A stretch of 21,972 nucleotides of DNA from a virus. The stretch lies in IMG/VR virus record IMGVR_UViG_3300021085_000252, positions 1 to 21,972 of that record; one strand, given 5' to 3'. The position numbers and the translations under genes are program-made. Numbering within the stretch: the first letter of the stretch is position 1; every line of letters begins with the position of its first letter. The notes below the pieces were generated by a model, which saw only the letters and a list, made by a program, of their open reading frames with translations, searched no databases and had not been told where the DNA came from. Of this stretch, positions 11,435-19,800 are shown piece after piece.

Positions 11435-12222
11435 CTTAACATTGCCTCCATGTCTGGGATAGGTGCATAAGCATAATACATATCACTATAGACATCTTGA
11501 GCATACCCTTCCCACTCTACAGTTAGCATTGCGGGACTCATGTCGCTTATATTTATAGTAACAGTGTCAAAGAATGCTTGAGTAGACTGAGTGTTAATCA
11601 CTAGGTCAGCTATAGTGTCTATAACTTGTATGTCTTGAGCGTAAGCTTCAATCATGTTCTTAGTAATAGAAGCCTCTAGCATAGCATCAATACTGGTGTT
11701 GTACTGTTGTACATCTTCCTGTTTGATTTCAACTAGATCATTCTCTACTGCATAGTCTTGAGCTGCTATAACGGTTGACTCATTACCTGTAGCAATCATT
11801 TCTGCTACTTCTGTTACTTCCATTATATCGCCCGCAGCTTCGATTAGAGACTCTTTAGCTTCTTGGTAGTCATGTTGCTTATCTTCTATGAGATCGTCCA
11901 GTACAACGGAAACTAGAGCCTCTGGTGTACTGTTTTGTAAGCCTTGAGTGTACAAACTATTAAACTGGTCTACTTGTTGTTGTGTAAGCTTATACTTATC
12001 GCCTGTATACTTATTATATATAACAGTAGTACCAGCTTCCATAGACCAAGCGGTAAAGTCACCAAAGTCGAACAAGCCACTAGCTAAAGTACTGTTAATG
12101 TCATCTATGCTTTGCACCAAGGATTCCGTGTCGTATGGGCTTTGGCTTTTCGCTTCGTTTGACAACAGGAAGATCAGGCACAATGCTAGGGTGCTCTTTA
12201 TAATATTTAATTGCTTTATCAC
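11431..12222 (-). CDS. Secreted or periplasmic protein of unknown function (263 aa)
   Basis: A 263-aa protein with a signal peptide (hydrophobic STLALCLIFLL, likely cleavage near AKS-QS at about 26). The mature part is acidic and mostly helical, without a domain I recognise; it ends YAYAPIPDMEAMLR. The start is a GTG with AGGAGG 8 nt upstream, so strongly supported although it lies 122 nt inside the preceding gene in another frame. There is no lipobox (ALC lacks a small residue before Cys). The late position suggests a role in the envelope during release or in superinfection, both inference. Confidence 0.75.
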   Translation of the reverse strand: MIKQLNIIKSTLALCLIFLLSNEAKSQSPYDTESLVQSIDDINSTLASGLFDFGDFTAWSMEAGTTVIYNKYTGDKYKLTQQQVDQFNSLYTQGLQNSTPEALVSVVLDDLIEDKQHDYQEAKESLIEAAGDIMEVTEVAEMIATGNESTVIAAQDYAVENDLVEIKQEDVQQYNTSIDAMLEASITKNMIEAYAQDIQVIDTIADLVINTQSTQAFFDTVTINISDMSPAMLTVEWEGYAQDVYSDMYYAYAPIPDMEAMLR

Positions 12223-12634
12223 CGATTAGTCCTCCTATCGGGCATGGGGTTTTTGCGTTTAACATCGCATGAAATACTCTAGGGTCATTGCACAGAACAC
12301 TGGTAGCAGCAACCTTAAGACCTAGTTGTTCTAACTGTCTAGATAGCTTTAACATCTCACATACCTCATCTCTAGTGGATGAACCGTAAGATATACCTAT
12401 CTGTAATGTTTGAACACCTCGTCCATTAGATACAACACAGACATCTTGGTTGTATACTGGGGAAGCTGCACCGACTGCTGTGGGTACTGGTGTACCTTCT
12501 TGACTTACTACAGTGCTTGTTGTTGTGGTTATAGTCTCTGCTTGTGTGTTATTACTAAAGTCACCCTGATTTGCATCATTAGCAAGTACAGGGGAACTTA
12601 AGAACACGAGCATTATTAGTTTTTTTAAATCCAT
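12101..12634 (-). CDS. Exported protein of unknown function (177 aa)
   Basis: A 177-aa protein with an N-terminal signal peptide (LIMLVFLSSPVLA-ND), then a Thr/Ser-rich linker (about 25-60) and a compact part with four spaced cysteines (about C66 to C130) around GVQTLQIGISYGSSTRDEVC and LGLKVAATSVLCND. The Cys pattern suggests disulfides in the periplasm. The basic C-terminus is encoded in DNA that also encodes the signal peptide of the next gene. The ATG at 12634 overlaps the end of TerL by 10 nt. No named family recognised, although the central block looks like conserved phage sequence. Confidence 0.72.
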   Translation of the reverse strand: MDLKKLIMLVFLSSPVLANDANQGDFSNNTQAETITTTTSTVVSQEGTPVPTAVGAASPVYNQDVCVVSNGRGVQTLQIGISYGSSTRDEVCEMLKLSRQLEQLGLKVAATSVLCNDPRVFHAMLNAKTPCPIGGLIGDKAIKYYKEHPSIVPDLPVVKRSEKPKPIRHGILGAKHR

Positions 12635-14307
12635 GTGTTAGCTCTTTTGGGTGAATTAACATTATAACCGTTAACGAACTTATCTATCTCGTCCATCAGC
12701 AGCTTGTTCTTTCTATCTTGCATCTCTTCTTCTACATCAGCAGCCATCTGTTCTACCCAATACGCTACACCCATCGCTAGTGCATCTAATCTATCGTCAT
12801 GCGCTAGAGATCCCCTATCCTTCGTTATGCGAGTCATCTGGTACGTTAACATATACCTCTGAGCTTTCTCAGGGGGATGGTGTTGAACGCTGTCAAAGTC
12901 CTTTTGAATAACTTTAGGATCGAAGACGAGCTTGTGCTGGTTCATTACAGGCTCTAGTGTATCAATAATACGTAGTTCTTTCTGCTTACTGTGTCGTACT
13001 TCCTCAGTAGTAACTGGATATATCTTTTTCAAGAAAGGTTTCAGTAGTTCTGTAAACATACCGTCACCAAAGTTACTCTCCACCAGTACAGCGTTTACTT
13101 TATGTTCCTTCGCTATGTTACATAACTTCGTTAGCGTAGTTTCATCGTAACCGCCTTGAATACCTGAACAGTCTGAGACGTACAAGTAACCGTTTAACAT
13201 CTTAACAACTGCGTAAGCGGTTTCATCCTGACCTCTACCAGATGGATCAATCACTAATACCGAACCATCATACTCTATGTAGTCCCCTAGAATCGCTTCT
13301 GGGGCGTAATACTTGTCACCCGCTAGTCCTACATTAGGTAGGTCGCTAACTGGCTTCATAACGCCATACACGAGCTTCTCGGGTGCTTTATCATTGTCTA
13401 TCGACATCACCATAAGATCATTTAGCTTCAATGGGTATCTATCCATATCTGCTAAACTTGTGTCTAACATAAACTGCAATGCAAAACCTGAACGACCATA
13501 AGATAGTTCACGTTCTAATAAGTCCTCATCATCAAACCGCAGAGGATCTACTGGATTGCCGTCTAAGGGACTTTGTGCTTCATGCATAGCATCCCATAGG
13601 GTAGGTGCTAAACGTGCGCCATACGACTTCTCAGCCTTCTCTATGGACGGATATCTAGCAGTCCAGACTCTCATCTGGTATCCACGCTCTGTGAGTGTAT
13701 TATAAAGACTCATTTCACATTGTGGTGTACCTAGGTAAAGAATCTTACCCTCTGGTTTTAGTACAGCATCAAATTCCTTAACAGCTTCACCTAATTTCTC
13801 GCGCATCATTTGCGTCATAGAATTGTTAGGTACCTCGATGTCATCGGCAATGATGATGTCTGCCCGACTGCCCGTTAACTGACCAGTGATACCTACTGAT
13901 TTAACAGAAGGGCTACCACTAGCCAGCGCGGGTCTTACATCAAACGCAATCTTACTCCACCTTTGCTCACTTGTTGCTATGAGATGTTGGCATATTGGGA
14001 GTTCTAGGATTAAACGTTGTGTGAATGTCGAAAAATCGTCAGCTCTTTGTTTTGATGCTGACACTACCATGAACTTCTTTTGTGGGTCTAGAAGTAATTG
14101 GTGTACGACAAAAGCGGCTGTAATGTAGGACTTACCTACACCACGAAATGCTTCAATAATTGCTCTACGAGGGCAGTTCTGAATATAGTCTGCCATATCG
14201 TATTGGACAGGAGTAGGGTCAGGCAAGTTGAGATGCTTCCACACTATATACATAAAGTTACGGAAGTCTTTTAGTTGCTCTGGCATCTTTTCCATTATGC
14301 TTTCCAT
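12625..14307 (-). CDS. terL: T7 gp19-like terminase large subunit
   Basis: A 560-aa packaging motor, close in length to T7 gp19 (586 aa). The ATPase domain has Walker A EAFRGVGKS (52-60), VMVVSASKQRADDFSTF-like motif Ia, the conserved VGITGQLTGSRAD (138-150) and Walker B IIIADDIE (151-158), then motif III YLGTPQ. The nuclease domain has VIDPSGRGQDETAYAV and the late AHDDRLDALA with its acidic metal-binding residues. All match T7 gp19 in order. The protein cuts concatemers and pumps DNA into the procapsid. A second ATG at 14295, forming TAATG with the preceding stop, is an alternative start. Confidence 0.96.
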   Translation of the reverse strand: MESIMEKMPEQLKDFRNFMYIVWKHLNLPDPTPVQYDMADYIQNCPRRAIIEAFRGVGKSYITAAFVVHQLLLDPQKKFMVVSASKQRADDFSTFTQRLILELPICQHLIATSEQRWSKIAFDVRPALASGSPSVKSVGITGQLTGSRADIIIADDIEVPNNSMTQMMREKLGEAVKEFDAVLKPEGKILYLGTPQCEMSLYNTLTERGYQMRVWTARYPSIEKAEKSYGARLAPTLWDAMHEAQSPLDGNPVDPLRFDDEDLLERELSYGRSGFALQFMLDTSLADMDRYPLKLNDLMVMSIDNDKAPEKLVYGVMKPVSDLPNVGLAGDKYYAPEAILGDYIEYDGSVLVIDPSGRGQDETAYAVVKMLNGYLYVSDCSGIQGGYDETTLTKLCNIAKEHKVNAVLVESNFGDGMFTELLKPFLKKIYPVTTEEVRHSKQKELRIIDTLEPVMNQHKLVFDPKVIQKDFDSVQHHPPEKAQRYMLTYQMTRITKDRGSLAHDDRLDALAMGVAYWVEQMAADVEEEMQDRKNKLLMDEIDKFVNGYNVNSPKRANTWI

Positions 14308-14540
14308 TTTACCTTGTTAGCCCAGTACGCTGCTGAGGAGTTACCCTTAGCTATGTTTGTTGCGTGTCTTGCTCTAAAGGCTGCACGTTGTTCTGCGCTT
14401 CGGTTGGTCTCTGCACCCTGCTCACCAAACCTAATAATCTTTTCTTTGCCATTAACTTTTGTTTTGACAACGTGTGATTTGGTTTTGTGTTTGGGGGTAC
14501 GCTGTGGTTGGTTGATTCTTAAGTTATCAAAAGCACCCAT
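14295..14540 (-). CDS. Small basic phage protein (81 aa) before terminase
   Basis: An 81-aa basic protein. KSHVVKTKVNGKEKIIRFGE is followed by AAFRARHATNIAKGNSSAAY and WANKVKW. The KxIRFG...FRARH pattern occurs in small uncharacterised proteins of several phage groups; I recall this only generally. The charge suggests DNA or RNA contact. It starts 1 nt after the 44-aa ORF and overlaps the terminase start. Function unknown. Confidence 0.75.
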   Translation of the reverse strand: MGAFDNLRINQPQRTPKHKTKSHVVKTKVNGKEKIIRFGEQGAETNRSAEQRAAFRARHATNIAKGNSSAAYWANKVKWKA

Positions 14541-14541
14541 A

Positions 14542-14676
14542 TTATGTATCCTTCTTCTTAAAACCTATCTTAAGTTTAGCGTAAGCTTTAGGAGAGACGG
14601 TTGAGTTCTTTTTAGATCGACTAATGCCTTTCTTTTTTCTTGCGTTAATATTTGCGTATAAACCTTTACTAGCCAT
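14542..14676 (-). CDS. Very basic small phage protein (44 aa)
   Basis: A 44-aa Lys-rich protein starting MASKGLYANINARKKKGISR and ending KIGFKKKDT. The pattern GLYANI..RKK.G.SRSK..S is a recurring form of small phage proteins of unknown function, often near packaging genes. It overlaps the HNH-like gene by 8 nt. Likely nucleic-acid binding by charge only. Confidence 0.72.
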   Translation of the reverse strand: MASKGLYANINARKKKGISRSKKNSTVSPKAYAKLKIGFKKKDT

Positions 14677-14890
14677 TTCTGCTCCTATTCTTTTTCTTAC
14701 TTTGTATTCTTAAGTTACTTGTAGATTTGTTTTGTGGGTTTCTGTCTTTATGGTCTACATCCTTACCAGCGACAGCCGCAGCACCCCTCTTCTTGATCAT
14801 TAACGACCTCGATGTGTTACGCGCTGCTCTTCTTTTCTTTTGCTTATCGCTGCTGTGGTAGTTAGCGTATTCTTTCTTATAGTTTCTCAA
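14669..14890 (-). CDS. HNH-like small protein beside the terminase genes
   Basis: A 73-aa very basic protein. The C-terminal half, DVDHKDRNPQNKSTSNLRIQ then SKKKNRS, has the D-H...N...N spacing of HNH endonuclease motifs, but the protein is much shorter than usual HNH enzymes and lacks visible zinc-binding cysteines. Phage HNH proteins often lie next to terminase genes and assist packaging. It may be a minimal nickase or a DNA-binding remnant. It overlaps the TerS candidate by ATGA. Confidence 0.72.
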   Translation of the reverse strand: MRNYKKEYANYHSSDKQKKRRAARNTSRSLMIKKRGAAAVAGKDVDHKDRNPQNKSTSNLRIQSKKKNRSRNG

Positions 14891-15093
14891 TGGGACATCT
14901 CCTCGAAAGGTAATGCCTCCAGTAAGTTAGCCATAGGAGACTCTGACGTTACAACCTCGTGAACAGCTCCGTTATCTTTTAGGAACTTAGTTGCTACTGA
15001 CAATTCTGATGCAGTTGCTTCACCTGATTTAACTTTCTGTAACAAGTCTTTAGCTACACTGTCGTGCAGCTCGTCTAATATTTTAGTATCCAT
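14887..15093 (-). CDS. Probable terminase small subunit (TerS)
   Basis: A 68-aa helical protein (MDTKILDELHDSVAKDLLQK...). The segment VKSGEATASELSVATKFLKD NG matches the pattern of small packaging proteins of marine T7-like phages, in which an ATASEL helix precedes KFLKDN. It should bind DNA near the packaging start and recruit TerL. The ATG at 15093 has GGAG 6-7 nt upstream and forms TAATG with the endolysin stop. It is shorter than T7 gp18 (89 aa). Assignment is by pattern and position. Confidence 0.65.
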   Translation of the reverse strand: MDTKILDELHDSVAKDLLQKVKSGEATASELSVATKFLKDNGAVHEVVTSESPMANLLEALPFEEMSH

Positions 15094-15437
15094 TAGTAAC
15101 TCCAAACTACGGGGTAAGATTGTCTAAGATCAACATGGATAAACGTCTTAGCAACGCCTATGCCGTTGAAACCTAACTTAATAGCTTCCTCAATGATCTT
15201 ATATTTCTGTACTCCGTTCATTACTTGTATGTCGGCAGCTATGCCTCGTGCATGAGTGCCAGGATTTTGTTTCTTAGCTTCGATAGGGTGTCCTTCAGGG
15301 TCTCGATAACCACTTGTAATTGTAAAAGGAAAACCACAAGCTTCTCGAAGAGCATCTAGTTTTTCTAGAAACTCCTCGTCCATCTCGTTGTTGCCTGTAA
15401 AGCTACAATCAAATTCGCTTATGTCAAAATACTTCAT
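15093..15437 (-). CDS. Endolysin, peptidase M15A-type
   Basis: A 114-aa single-domain peptidase. The zinc site is complete: SGYRD, then H62 and D69 in THARGIAADI, and H101 with D103 in FIHVDLR. M15A-type enzymes cut peptide cross-links in peptidoglycan. No signal peptide, so it needs the adjacent holin to reach the wall. It overlaps the holin stop as ATGA and the TerS start as TAATG. It replaces the amidase of T7. Confidence 0.9.
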   Translation of the reverse strand: MKYFDISEFDCSFTGNNEMDEEFLEKLDALREACGFPFTITSGYRDPEGHPIEAKKQNPGTHARGIAADIQVMNGVQKYKIIEEAIKLGFNGIGVAKTFIHVDLRQSYPVVWSY

Positions 15438-15805
15438 CGACCTACTCCCTTAACTCGTTCCATTGTACGTAGACCACCAAGACCAAGCATACCCATTAGT
15501 ACAGGTAACATGGTTGATGTATCTGCCTGTGGCACGACAACACCAAAGGGTGCTGCAAGTGGTGATATAAGAAAGTTCACCATGAACCCTAATACACATA
15601 CCCAAGCTGTTGCGGGTCTCCACGAAGACTGAAACCAATTCCCTTTGGCTTCTGCTTTATTGACTTCGATCTGAGCTAGAGCAATTTGTTGTGCGTGTTT
15701 CTCCGACATCGTAGCAATTTCATGTGCTATCTTTTGCTTTGTATCTGCATCGGGGATAAACTTATCTAGCAACCCAGTTACAGGTGCTATCAATTGCTGT
15801 ATCAT
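15434..15805 (-). CDS. Holin, three-TM type
   Basis: A 123-aa membrane protein. A charged helical N-terminus (about 1-55, with AQIEVNKAEAKGNWFQSSWR) leads into the motif SWRPATAWVCVLGF, then hydrophobic segments at about 66-84, 86-95 and 98-112, ending GLGGLRTMERVKG. WRP at the first TM helix and LGLGGLRTxE at the end are marks of the 3-TM holins found in gene transfer agents and marine phages. It would form the lesion that releases the M15 endolysin. AGGAG precedes its ATG. Confidence 0.85.
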   Translation of the reverse strand: MIQQLIAPVTGLLDKFIPDADTKQKIAHEIATMSEKHAQQIALAQIEVNKAEAKGNWFQSSWRPATAWVCVLGFMVNFLISPLAAPFGVVVPQADTSTMLPVLMGMLGLGGLRTMERVKGVGR

Positions 15806-15806
15806 A

Positions 15807-16028
15807 TTATACTCCTAGTAATTTAAGGGCTGAGAACAATCCCATAGACTGACCCCAATAAACAACAGCACCGCCCACAACTAACCACTTGATTTGTAGC
15901 AGGGTGCGGTTGATGCTATCCAGCATCCCTCTAAGCTCATTGGCGTTAGCCGTAAGCATCTTAAGTTGTTCGTCCTGTAAATCGACTCGCCATTCCAAGC
16001 GATCTACTTGTTGTTTTAGTTCTTCCAT
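15807..16028 (-). CDS. Small coiled-coil/TM protein, holin-associated (XhlA-like form)
   Basis: A 73-aa protein: a coiled coil (about 1-45, with LEWRVDLQDEQL) and one TM helix (about 48-66, WLVVGGAVVYWGQSMGLF). The form is that of XhlA-type proteins, which act with holins in lysis. AAGGAT precedes the ATG, and it ends 1 nt before the holin gene, so it is part of the lysis cassette. A second holin is an alternative. Confidence 0.7.
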   Translation of the reverse strand: MEELKQQVDRLEWRVDLQDEQLKMLTANANELRGMLDSINRTLLQIKWLVVGGAVVYWGQSMGLFSALKLLGV

Positions 16029-16037
16029 TGGTTATCC

Positions 16038-16619
16038 TTAGTTTAAATCGTCAATGCGGAATCCACTGAAACCAGCATTGGCGTTGTTTGCATGTATAGT
16101 CACAGAACTCCCTGAATTTTGCCATACATTCACATGAACAACATCACCTTCATTTAGTTTTTGCAACGTATGTGTTCTAAGAAAATGGTCTGCAAAAGAC
16201 CCTCCCCCTGTTGGTGCAATCACGGAGCGGTTACTAACATCAGTATTATTAACTCTTATGGCTATTTGAACCTGTGTGCCTGCACTAATTGTTCCCGTAA
16301 AATACAAACCAGCAGATAAGAAATAGAAACCAGCTTTACCTGTAGGAATTGTGTAGTTTTTATTCGTCGTATCGTATGCAGTATCGCTATCTAAAGAGTC
16401 TCTTAATGTATTAAAGTTTAAATCAGTGTTAGAGTTGTGAGTTATTACTTGAGTAGAAGTACCCTTCGCTGAAAAATAAGGAGTGTTGCCACCCCCAACA
16501 TCCGCAAGGAGTGCTGAGGGAATTGTACCTGTTGAGTCTAAGTTAGCTGGGTTGATTGTAGAGGTACTCGTAAGTACCCCCGCTGCGTTAAAGTCTGCTA
16601 GGTTTCTTGCCCTAGTCAT
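16038..16619 (-). CDS. Fibre-tip-like protein, C1q/TNF-type jelly roll (probable)
   Basis: A 193-aa protein. The N-terminus MTRARNLADFNAAGVL is common to secondary fibre proteins of marine phages. Residues about 48-193 look like a beta jelly roll of C1q/TNF type: NYTIPTGKAGFYFLSAGLYF, then QVQIAIRVNN, LNEGDVVHVNVWQN and a closing GFSGFRI strand. Such domains trimerise and often form receptor-binding tips. It lies downstream of the main fibre gene and before the lysis genes, so it is likely a second receptor-binding protein. AGAGG precedes its start. Confidence 0.72.
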   Translation of the reverse strand: MTRARNLADFNAAGVLTSTSTINPANLDSTGTIPSALLADVGGGNTPYFSAKGTSTQVITHNSNTDLNFNTLRDSLDSDTAYDTTNKNYTIPTGKAGFYFLSAGLYFTGTISAGTQVQIAIRVNNTDVSNRSVIAPTGGGSFADHFLRTHTLQKLNEGDVVHVNVWQNSGSSVTIHANNANAGFSGFRIDDLN

Positions 16620-16639
16620 AATGAGTTACCTCTATTAAA

Positions 16640-16846
16640 TTATCGTGGTATTTCGTGTACTACGTTATAAACCACATCATCGCCATATCTTGTACCCCGA
16701 TAAACTTCACCGACAGTTTCATCGTCAATAGAGGCTGTAACAAGGGCTTCGGCTACTTGTAGTGATTCTTCTTCTGTAGAGCATTCTTGATGTATAACAT
16801 CTACCACTCTACCCTCGCTGTTTAGTTTACTATATCCAACAATCAT
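16640..16846 (-). CDS. Small protein between the fibre genes (68 aa)
   Basis: A 68-aa protein with a compact alternating strand/helix pattern (MIVGYSKLNSEGRVVDVIHQ ... YGDDVVYNVVHEIPR). It starts 2 nt after the fibre gene stops, with AGGAAT about 8 nt upstream. It could be a fibre chaperone or a minor virion protein, from context only. No family recognised. Confidence 0.65.
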   Translation of the reverse strand: MIVGYSKLNSEGRVVDVIHQECSTEEESLQVAEALVTASIDDETVGEVYRGTRYGDDVVYNVVHEIPR

Positions 16847-16848
16847 AC

Positions 16849-19800
16849 TTATATTCCTGTGCTTGTTATTCTTACTTGTGCATCTTTGACCTGAGCCGAA
16901 TCAGTTGAAGACAGTTCTTTAACATATAACTTGTAAATTAAAGTATCATCGGTGTAGGGTAGTTTAAAGCTAACATTATGTCGTTCAGCCCCTGACCTAT
17001 ATCTTTCTGCAATGTCTTTATAAACAAGAAGCTGTGCGTTTGCGTTTTGCCACGCATAAGGGTGTAAATAAACAGTATCGCCAGTCGCTATAGGTGCTGT
17101 AGTATTTGTAGCGCAGAAGTATGTTCTATCCGCACTAGCTTGATACTGTACTGCTACAACTTGCTGTTTAATACCGCCTGAACTAGATTGAGATATTCTA
17201 CAGAACTCTGTGAATAAGTGTTCGTAATTTCCTGTAACGTAATACCACTGCTCATTACTATTTCGTGCGCTATAATAGGATGAAGATGAAAAAGCATTAG
17301 CAGTTCCTATACTAACGGCTGAGACAGTGCTTGGTACAGTAAGATATAAAGAAAGCCTAATGTCGTTATTGCTACTGCTGACATAACTCCAAACTGTACT
17401 CCACTCGATATCAATAAAACGCATAGTCTCTACAGGAGTGCTAGGGTGATATAGATTTAGATATTGCCCTAAGTTTTGATTTGATGTTGTTAAGTCAAGT
17501 ATCCGATTAAAAGAACTTAACCTCTCGTCTCTTACCCTATGATAAGGAATAGTATCTAATCTAGCACCATCTGTGGCTACGTTTCTACCGTCTACTGTAC
17601 CTGTTACATCTACATTACCATTAAGATTAATCTGCTTTGTGGTTGTAGAGCTGGTAGGTGCTATATTAACTGTTGTTGTGCCGCCTGTACCATATCCTGT
17701 ACCTATGTTAACTGTCTTAGTATTGCCTGAACCGCCAGAACCAGTCGCAATATTAGTAGTAACGCTACCTGTAGTGCTTATGTCTACATTAGATGCAGTT
17801 AAATCACCACCAATATTGATAGTGCCTGTACCAGTAATATTACCTGTTACATCAAGACCGCCTTGAACACCACCATACAAAGTAGAAGAGCCTGCTACAG
17901 TCAACGACTGTGTGCCTGATGGTGGTAAGCCTATATTCACATTACCAGTAAAGGTAGCACCTGATAGGTTTGCTTTTCCTGTGATGTCAGATGCTGTAAG
18001 GTAAGTACCTAAATCACTAATCTGACTTTCAGTAATACTTAATGCCGCTTGGTGCTGAGTAACACTAGTTTGAGTAATGTTTGCATCTGGTACGTTTGCC
18101 CATGTAACAGTTGTTGCTAGGTCGTTAGCCTCTGCTGTTAAGTAACCCACGGCATCGTGGTCTCCCCAACTATAGGCTGTATCCCAGTTAAGAATCTTAG
18201 TCGCATCTTCAGTCCACTTAGTGCCAATGCTATTAGTCACTGTAGTAGAGAAGTTAGCATCATCGCCTAATGCAGATGCAAGTTCGTTTAGAGTGTCTAA
18301 AGTAGCAGGGGCAGAATCTACAAGACCGCTTACTACTGTGTCTACATAGGTTTCAGTTGCGTAGGTGCTAGAGTCAATAGTGTAAGTTCCTGCACCAGTG
18401 CGCTTCATAAGACCGTTGGATGTAAAGTCCCCGTCCATTACTGCACCAGCAGCTTCAACATTAGTAGTTGTTACAGTTGCATCAGAACCAGCAGCACCAG
18501 TTGCTCCCGTTGCACCAGTTGCACCAGTTGCTCCAGTTGCTCCCGTATCGCCACGAGGTACTGTTATAACACCTGTTACGGAGTTATAGGAAGCATCCGT
18601 GCCAGCAGCTCCTGTTTCAACATCAACGATGGGAGACAAGCTATCGGCTACTATTTCAATAAGATCACCAGCAGCAACTCCAGAAGTTAAAATTACCGAA
18701 GTACCATTGTAAGCCGTATAGTCGTTAGCTGAGGGTACTGCGATTCCAGAGTTTGGAAGGATGCACGCACCGTAGGCATCAGTTATGTCTGTTACATATA
18801 CACGAGCATTGTAGTCATTGGTAATAAAGTCAGAGGCGCAAGAACCTGCCTGTAACAAAGTTAAGTTTTCTGCCCCACCAGTGCCAATAAAATCAGTATA
18901 AGCAGTCCATTTGTACCTAAAGGAGCTTCCAGCAGGAACTTGATAAGTCCAAACCCAGTCACCATTAGAATCTTGGGTAGCTTCACCTTCTGTCCACATG
19001 CTTTCAGCAGCACTATTACTAGCTACCCAACCCCAAAGATCAGAATTTACATACACGCTCTGATAATTATTATCCGTTAGCTTAATAGTAACAGTCGCAG
19101 GAGTACTGGTTGAGATTCCAGAACTTGCCAAGTGACAAGCGTTAAAAGTATCAGTGATGTCTCTATGGTAGATGCGGGAGGAAGCATCGCTGGTTATAAA
19201 GTCAGAGGCACACAATGAGCTATTAGTAGTAAGATCTTCAAAACTAGTAACGTCATTAGAAGTAGTAACAAGCCATCTATAGCGAAAGGTAGATCCAGCG
19301 GGAACTTGATAAGTCCAAACCCAGTCACCCTCATCATTTAGTGTGGCTTCACCATCAACATCCATATATCCTGACGTATTGTTAGCAATCATTTCAGACT
19401 CTGTTTCTGACCAACCCCAAAGATCAGAATTTAAATAAACGTCAGTATAATTATTATTCGTTAGTTTAATAGTAGCAGTCACGTTGCCATTAGCGTCTGC
19501 CTGTTGACTAGCTGTAGCTTGACTAAGTGGTATTGTACTTTCTACAAGTTTAACACCGTTGAGATACACATCTAAGTGACCAGCTTGGTAGTCCATTGGG
19601 AATGCTGTTTGTCCCGATGTAGCCACAAAAGACTTTCGATTAACAGGGTTAGAGATGCCAAGGGCTGCGTTTTGCCATCCGTTAGCTTGGTATACTTTTA
19701 GTATGTTAACACCAGAGTCAAACCAAAATGCACCAACTCCTATCGAAGCACCGTCTGAATGGACAGTGGGTGCTGTCGTGCTTGACCCTAAAAAGGTTTT

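Noticed and set aside
11431-12222. Lipoprotein (o-spanin) signal in the 263-aa protein
   Set aside because: The residue before the candidate Cys is Leu rather than Gly, Ala or Ser, and an ordinary signal peptide cleavage site fits better.
17573-18589. Plus-strand ORFs opposite the fibre gene
   Set aside because: Their Val/Pro-rich sequence is the antisense shadow of Gly/Thr-rich fibre repeats; no SD.
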